Shown: piece by piece, positions 7,153-11,313 of the stretch
How positions within the stretch are numbered: position 1 is the first letter of the stretch
How the letters are laid out: each line of letters opens with the position of its first letter
Assembly (NCBI GenBank): GCA_007122745.1
Contig: SKTA01000037.1
Span: 1 to 11,313 of the forward strand
DNA length: 11,313 nucleotides
Direction of reading: 5' to 3'
Source: Bacteroidales bacterium
GTDB lineage: Bacteria; Bacteroidota; Bacteroidia; Bacteroidales; UBA7960
Position numbers and translations under genes: made by a program
The notes under the pieces: generated by a model
Told to the model about the DNA's origin: nothing
Database searches by the model: none
What the model saw: the letters and a program-made list of their open reading frames with translations, nothing else

Positions 7153-7689
7153 TTGACAGCCATCAGGAAAGTTGCAGTTACCGGACCGGAATCTACCGGT
7201 AAAAGCATATTGTGCCGTGACCTGATCCTGCATTACAATGGGTTGTTCGTCCCGGAACACGCACGTGCTTACATTGATCAACTATCAAGGTCTTATGAAA
7301 AAGATGACATCCTGGCGATTGCCAGGGGTCAGCTGGACATTGAGGAAAAGGTTGTTGAACAAGCTCGCAAAATGAAAGCAAAGCCCATGGTTTTTTGCGA
7401 CACTGAATTGATTGTGACAAAAATATGGAGCTTACACAAGTATGGCGTATGTGATCCCTGGATATTGGACCAGATCGAAAGCAACCATTATGACCTTTTC
7501 CTGTTGTGTGATGTGGATCTGCCGTGGGAACCCGATCCGCAAAGAGAACACCCTGAATTAAGATCCTTCTTTTTTGACTGGTACCGTCGTGAGCTTGAAA
7601 ATTACAACTTCCCTTTTTCTGTTGTAAGAGGTGATGGGAAAGATCGGTTGAATAACGCTGTAAGGCATATAGAGCATGCCTTTCAGTAA
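7153..7689 (+). CDS. NadR-like ribosylnicotinamide-kinase-type P-loop ATPase (AAA_28)
   Basis: A 178-residue stand-alone kinase domain similar to the C-terminal ribosylnicotinamide kinase domain of NadR. That domain phosphorylates nicotinamide riboside to NMN in NAD salvage. The Walker A loop is GPESTGKS (11-18), followed by FVPEHARAYID (32-42). A Walker B-like FCDTEL is at 81-86, and the lid/base region DLPWEPDPQREHPELR spans 122-137. There is no NMN adenylyltransferase domain and no helix-turn-helix, unlike full NadR. The start is TTG at 7153: an in-frame TGA at 7135-7137 blocks any upstream start, no ATG or GTG precedes the P-loop, and AGGAAAA sits just upstream. Because its partner is a thiamine-binding-like protein, a role on thiamine rather than nicotinamide riboside is also possible. 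No PnuC/PnuT transporter gene is present here. Confidence 0.85.
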   Translation: MTAIRKVAVTGPESTGKSILCRDLILHYNGLFVPEHARAYIDQLSRSYEKDDILAIARGQLDIEEKVVEQARKMKAKPMVFCDTELIVTKIWSLHKYGVCDPWILDQIESNHYDLFLLCDVDLPWEPDPQREHPELRSFFFDWYRRELENYNFPFSVVRGDGKDRLNNAVRHIEHAFQ

Positions 7690-7730
7690 ACCGGGGGCGT
7701 CCTGATAGTCCAAAACACAAGCCTGTTTCA

Positions 7731-7759
7731 CGGAAAATTTGTATCTTTCCGGACTTTTT
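7731..7759 (+). terminator. Possible intrinsic terminator after the kinase gene
   Basis: CGGAAA (7731-7736) and TTTCCG (7746-7751) can form a 6-bp stem with a 9-base loop, followed after three bases by five T at 7755-7759. The stem is short and AT-containing, so this is a weak candidate. A TATCTTTC sequence in the loop and 3' arm is one mismatch from a -7 box, so part of it may instead be promoter for the protease gene. Confidence 0.3.
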
Positions 7760-7782
7760 AAATCCAATTTTTTTTAACCTCA

Positions 7783-10044
7783 ATGAAAAATAATATTTTG
7801 TTTCTATTGTTTTCGATGGCTGTTTTAACAGTCTTTGTTCAACAGGAGTCGCTCCAGGCCTGTGAGAGATGCGTTATGGCCGGGATCGAATTTGAGAAGC
7901 TTCAGGCAGAGCAGAGAAAACTTATCCCTCTGATTGCAGAACATATTGCCACCCGTGATCAGATTCAGGATGAACTCCATTTTTTTGAATCACGCGATGT
8001 GGTCATCCGGTATGCCGAGATTCGTATTGATGAAAGAATGAGAGGTAGTGGCTGGATCCGGGAGAATGATCATATACAATTGAACTTATTTGAAGATGAG
8101 GCTTTTGAAGCCCATGTGCAGCGGACAAAAGTCAATGTGAACGGAAGTTTCACCATTACCGCCGTGCTGTCTGACGGTGAGGGGTATATGGTGCTTGCCA
8201 CCACAGGAAGCCGGAGCCTTGGACACATATTCATACCGGGTGAGCAAAAGTTCTATAAAATCATCAGTGATCCGGATACATATCAACATTATCTGATTGA
8301 GATGGATGAACAGGACCGCGACATCCTGGAAAGCAGTCCACCCCTGATACCTGAGGAGATAAATGAAAAGGACATTCAGGAAAGGGAAAGAATTAAAAAT
8401 CAGCTAAAGGAGGATGATCTCGGCCCTGAGGATGAGGCAAACATTGGTGTTATGGTTGTATACACAAACCAGGCAGAGCAATGGGCGCAAAGCAGTGGGG
8501 GAGGCATTGACAATGTAATAGCCATCGCCATGGCAAATGCCCAGCTGGTGCTTGACAACAGTCAGACGCTGATGCTTGCCACACTCGTTCACTCCGAACG
8601 GGTTAGCTACCAGGAAAGTGGCTCATCCAATGATGATTTGAGGCGACTTACAGCAGCACCCCATTATAACCCTTTTGGGAGTGAGTATTCCGGACATATG
8701 GAGGAGGTACATATCTGGCGCAATCAACACAGTGCAGACCTGACCGCCATTTTTTCTTATGCTGACGACACCGGGGGGCTGGCCTGGCTGCTTGTAGACC
8801 GGTTCGGAAACCCAAACCTTGCCTTTTCGATGACACGCGTGCAGCAAGCTGCTACAGGATACACACACATTCATGAAATGGGACACAATATGGGATTGCA
8901 TCACCACGCAGAGCAGACTGTTCAGCGCGGTCCCACGGTGTGGATGAATTGGCATGAAAATACCTGGTCTGCCGGTTGGCGCTGGATGGGCAATAGTACC
9001 GAACGTTATGTATCGGTAATGAGTTACGCAGGTGGCCAATTTTATGCCGACGGACAGAATGCAACACAAGTTCCATATTTCTCAAACCCCAACGTTACTT
9101 ATCAGGGTGGCATGACCGGAAATCCGCTGTTTGCTGATAATGCAAGGACCCTTCTTGAGATTAAGCATGTAATCGCCAATTACAGACCTGCTGCCCATAG
9201 CGGAATCATCACGTTAGATGCCAGCGATGTATCGACCACAACAGCTGTTTCTGGCGGATTGATTGAAGAACTCGACGAGTTGACGATCGCAGGTCGCGGG
9301 GTTGTCTGGAATCGTGAAGGAAGTCCTACAGTCAACAATAATGAGGGAATGACATCTGATGGTGAAGGTTATGGTGAATTTTCCAGTTTTCTGGAAGGAT
9401 TGCACCCAAGCACCTTTTATCATGTAAGGGCTTATGCCCTGACAGATGAAGGTGTCAAATACGGAACGCACAACATGTTCGCTACGTCTTTGGCTTACGA
9501 ACCTTTCGTAAGCACCACCCAGGTGGAGGAGGTTTCATTAAGTATGGCAGTGGCAGGTGGAAATATCTTATTTGACGGAGATGTGCCTATAACCCAAAAA
9601 GGGGTTGTATGGAGCAGGAATCCGAACCCCAGTAACAGCAACCACGAAGGGAACACAAAGGAAGACACCGGTGATGGCCCATTCACTAGTGTTCTGACAG
9701 AACTGCAACCGGAAACCGAATACTTCTATCGTGCATATGCCACAAACATAATGGGAACCAGTTATGGATCCCAGATGTCCTTTGAAACTGTCGGCCCGCG
9801 CATTTATCCAAATCCCTCTGCCAATGAGCTTTGGGTAGAGTTTAAAAATGATGTTGAAGAACGTGTATATGTCGTGCTGGCAAACCTTCAGGGGCAATCC
9901 ATCAAGCGCAAACCCGTTGATGACCAGGGAGAGGTTTCCGTTTATTTCAACACTTCATCATTGCGCGGGGGGATGTACCTTGTTTTTGTTGAGAGGAATC
10001 CCACATTCCCGGTCATGCTGCTCATGATTGCCAGGGAATCTTAA
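7783..10044 (+). CDS. Secreted reprolysin-like (M12-type) zinc metalloprotease with T9SS sorting domain
   Basis: A 753-residue exported protease. A signal peptide (about 1-26, hydrophobic ILFLLFSMAVLTVFV) is followed by an N-terminal pro-like region to about residue 215, ending in a charged linker. The catalytic domain (about 220-468) contains the extended zinc motif HEMGHNMGLHH, with ligands H364, H368 and H374 and catalytic E365. The Met-turn is SVMSY (411-415). This is the metzincin/reprolysin arrangement. Two related beta-type domains follow (about 474-569 and 571-670). A C-terminal T9SS type A sorting domain starts at RIYPNPSANELWVEF (673-687) and ends LRGGMYLVFVERN. It should cross the outer membrane through T9SS, then be released or anchored on the surface. 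Substrate is unknown. The ending MIARES departs from the usual K-rich terminus but keeps the domain pattern. Confidence 0.92.
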   Translation: MKNNILFLLFSMAVLTVFVQQESLQACERCVMAGIEFEKLQAEQRKLIPLIAEHIATRDQIQDELHFFESRDVVIRYAEIRIDERMRGSGWIRENDHIQLNLFEDEAFEAHVQRTKVNVNGSFTITAVLSDGEGYMVLATTGSRSLGHIFIPGEQKFYKIISDPDTYQHYLIEMDEQDRDILESSPPLIPEEINEKDIQERERIKNQLKEDDLGPEDEANIGVMVVYTNQAEQWAQSSGGGIDNVIAIAMANAQLVLDNSQTLMLATLVHSERVSYQESGSSNDDLRRLTAAPHYNPFGSEYSGHMEEVHIWRNQHSADLTAIFSYADDTGGLAWLLVDRFGNPNLAFSMTRVQQAATGYTHIHEMGHNMGLHHHAEQTVQRGPTVWMNWHENTWSAGWRWMGNSTERYVSVMSYAGGQFYADGQNATQVPYFSNPNVTYQGGMTGNPLFADNARTLLEIKHVIANYRPAAHSGIITLDASDVSTTTAVSGGLIEELDELTIAGRGVVWNREGSPTVNNNEGMTSDGEGYGEFSSFLEGLHPSTFYHVRAYALTDEGVKYGTHNMFATSLAYEPFVSTTQVEEVSLSMAVAGGNILFDGDVPITQKGVVWSRNPNPSNSNHEGNTKEDTGDGPFTSVLTELQPETEYFYRAYATNIMGTSYGSQMSFETVGPRIYPNPSANELWVEFKNDVEERVYVVLANLQGQSIKRKPVDDQGEVSVYFNTSSLRGGMYLVFVERNPTFPVMLLMIARES
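9202..9792 (+). repeat. Tandem pair of divergent beta-type domains within the protease gene
   Basis: These bases encode two copies of the same roughly 95-100-residue module. Each has an A-GG strand, then GVVW (506-509 and 607-610), a PNP/SPT-type loop with N-rich stretch and EG, a glycine-rich DGEGYG or TGDGPF turn, then F-S-L--L-P-T-Y--RAYA (533-552 and 634-653), then YG and F-T at the end. The copies are diverged at DNA level, so this is an old protein-domain duplication. Similar fibronectin-like modules are common before T9SS sorting domains; their exact family I cannot name from sequence alone. Confidence 0.75.
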
Positions 10045-10075
10045 ACGTGGTGCCATGAGAACAGGGAAGCCATTC

Positions 10076-10966
10076 ATGCCCGGTAATTATCTGCAACTTC
10101 ACTTCATTGTTATCCTGCTTGGTTATACGGCCATCCTCGGTGCACTGATTACGCTGCCGGCAATCAATCTGGTGTGGTACCGGATGTTGATAGCTTTCAT
10201 TGGACTGTTGGCCTTTTTCCTGTTTAGAAAAATACCTTTTAAATTACAGGCTAAACAGATCTGGCCCTTGCTGGGGATAGGCATCGTGGTTGCATTGCAT
10301 TGGATCACCTTTTTTCACGCCATCAAGGTTTCCAATGTTTCCGTTACACTTGGCGTTTTTGCATCTACCACCTTATTTACGAGTTTTCTTGAACCCCTTA
10401 CGCAGAAAAGACGCATTTTCTGGCTGGAAGTTTTGATCGGCATCATTATCCTTGGCGGGATATATCTGATCTTTCAATACGAATTTCAATACCTGGAGGG
10501 GATTCTTTATGGCTTGCTGTCTGCCCTGCTGAACGGACTTTTCGTAGTGTTGAACCGGAATATCAGCAACCGGCACCATCCTACCGTGATCAGCTTTTAT
10601 GAAATGATCGGCGGATTCCTTTTCATCAGCCTGTTTCTTTTGCTTTCGGGAGATTTTGACCCTGGATTTTTTGCCATTTCACAGCTGGATATCTTCTATC
10701 TGCTGATACTTGGACTGGTTTGCACTGCCTATGCCTTTGCCGCCATCGTGCATGTAATGAAGGTCCTATCGGCATACACGGTTGTCCTGTCGATTAACCT
10801 TGAGCCCGTTTACGGGATTATCATGGCACGTTTCTTTTTTCCCGAAGCAGAGCAAATGTCGGCAGGCTTTTATGCCGGAACGCTCATCATTATCCTTTCG
10901 GTTTTTGCTTATCCGGTATTGAAAAAGAAAATCATCGCCAATAATGTTGACCAGGTGAATTGTTGA
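10076..10966 (+). CDS. EamA/DMT-superfamily permease (ten transmembrane helices)
   Basis: A 296-residue inner-membrane protein of the drug/metabolite transporter superfamily. About ten hydrophobic helices are visible, at roughly 7-26, 33-50, 62-80, 86-106, 114-132, 140-160, 169-190, 203-223, 230-250 and 262-282. They form two EamA repeats, each with a conserved EP near the end of its fourth helix (LEPLTQKRR at 105-113, LEPVYGIIMA at 242-251). The segment NLVWYRMLIA (31-40) is typical. Substrate is unknown; relatives move metabolites or amino acids. The chosen ATG has AGGGAAG six bases upstream and leaves a short N-terminus before helix 1. ATG 10055 and TTG 10028 (the latter overlapping the protease stop) are alternatives. 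The gene follows the protease by about 31 bp, so it may share its transcript. Confidence 0.88.
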   Translation: MPGNYLQLHFIVILLGYTAILGALITLPAINLVWYRMLIAFIGLLAFFLFRKIPFKLQAKQIWPLLGIGIVVALHWITFFHAIKVSNVSVTLGVFASTTLFTSFLEPLTQKRRIFWLEVLIGIIILGGIYLIFQYEFQYLEGILYGLLSALLNGLFVVLNRNISNRHHPTVISFYEMIGGFLFISLFLLLSGDFDPGFFAISQLDIFYLLILGLVCTAYAFAAIVHVMKVLSAYTVVLSINLEPVYGIIMARFFFPEAEQMSAGFYAGTLIIILSVFAYPVLKKKIIANNVDQVNC

Positions 10967-11224
10967 TTGGATGATTGGTCATTCTGCGTCAATCAGTTGC
11001 ATCAGTGTGACCCGTGTTCAATAATAAAATTTGAGAAAATTTTCCGCATGGGCGGGACAGGTGTGCGAATTTGTGGATAAAAAACAATTACCAAAAAACA
11101 TCTCTTCCATCAAAACAAAAACCAACATCTGATTGTTTCTAAGTGAGGGCATTACACAATATGCCATTTTGTTGTTTAGCCTGTTTTAAATGTCAGGCAT
11201 GTTAGAAATCAAAAATTAACCCAT
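10967..11224. other. Non-coding AT-rich intergenic region
   Basis: I see no gene in this 258-bp stretch. It contains a small inverted repeat, GCCTG at 11179-11183 with CAGGC at 11194-11198 (10-base loop), about 30 bp before the next ATG. It also has an imperfect repeat GATTGGATGATTGG at the beginning, just after the permease stop. No exact TAnnTTTG box is present; TAAAATTTG near 11026-11034 has one base too many. It presumably holds the promoter and leader of the gene at 11225. Confidence 0.5.
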
Positions 11225-11313
11225 ATGAAAACGATTGGAAATATTTTCTTTTATTGGCTGATTATATCGGCTTTCTCTTTTTACGCGGTGGATGTTTTCG
11301 CGAATGATGCTGA
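11225..11313 (+). CDS. Start of an exported protein of unknown function (partial)
   Basis: The ATG at 11225 opens a frame that stays open for 29 codons to the right edge. The N-terminus is MKTIGNIFFYWLIISAFSFY followed by AVDVFANDA. This has the K-then-hydrophobic pattern of a Sec signal peptide with a likely cleavage after VFA. There is no cysteine, so it is not a lipoprotein signal. The long upstream intergenic region suggests it begins a new transcription unit. Nothing about its function can be read from this fragment. Confidence 0.65.
   Translation, partial: MKTIGNIFFYWLIISAFSFYAVDVFANDA

Noticed and set aside
7742..7749. TATCTTTC as a -7 box for the metalloprotease
   Set aside because: It misses the final G of TAnnTTTG, has no -33 partner at a normal distance, and overlaps the hairpin candidate.
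7193..7783. Minus-strand open frame of 196 codons opposite the kinase gene
   Set aside because: The translation is rich in His, Cys and Arg with no family signature, as expected for a shadow of the coding strand.
7783..7863. Lipoprotein signal (SLQAC) on the metalloprotease
   Set aside because: Gln at the -2 position is atypical of a lipobox, and the C-terminal T9SS domain fits a signal peptidase I substrate better.
10964..10995. Possible terminator after the permease stop
   Set aside because: TGATTG/CAATCA and ATGA/TCAT can pair, but the interior loop is large, the stems are weak and there is no T tract.

Overview
The window looks like an ordinary chromosomal stretch from a member of the Bacteroidota, probably an environmental Bacteroidia-type organism. 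Four things point there. The long secreted protease ends in a type IX secretion (T9SS) type A sorting domain. The likely promoters carry the TAnnTTTG -7 element typical of this phylum rather than a sigma70 -10 box. Shine-Dalgarno sequences are mostly weak or absent. The proteins (lysyl-tRNA synthetase, RlmD, a lipoprotein oligopeptidase B, EamA permease) are of Bacteroidota flavour. This assignment is an inference from sequence features, not a database result.

Layout. Positions 1-1363 (minus) hold most of lysyl-tRNA synthetase, whose C-terminus runs off the left edge. A 110-bp divergent intergenic region with a -7 box for each direction separates it from rlmD (1474-2898, plus), a 23S rRNA m5U methyltransferase with all four Fe-S cysteines. 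An atypical short-chain dehydrogenase of the TIP30/HTATIP2 type follows (2952-3677, plus) and converges on acylphosphatase (3690-3959, minus), with 12 bp between the stops. Acylphosphatase and the next gene are divergently transcribed from a 180-bp region with mirror-image TATATTTG elements.

The plus-strand unit 4140-6766 encodes an oligopeptidase B with a lipoprotein signal and, 26 bp later, a small lipoprotein with one CxxCH haem motif near its C-terminus. Next comes a tight two-gene unit (6891-7689): a YkoF/MTH1187-like thiamine-binding-type protein and a single-domain NadR-like ribosylnicotinamide-kinase-type ATPase that must start at TTG. At 7783-10044 lies a secreted reprolysin-like zinc metalloprotease (HEMGHNMGLHH plus Met-turn) with two divergent tandem beta-type domains and a T9SS sorting domain. 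A ten-helix EamA/DMT permease follows (10076-10966). After a 258-bp AT-rich non-coding stretch, the window ends inside the first 29 codons of another exported protein.

Functionally the genes are a mix of translation/RNA housekeeping, envelope-localised peptide degradation, a cofactor-salvage pair and a permease. I see no mobile element, CRISPR array, tRNA, rRNA or defence locus. No previously undescribed system is clearly visible. The items most worth a second look are the thiamine-binding/NadR-like kinase pair, the protease-haem lipoprotein pair, and the divergent promoter regions.
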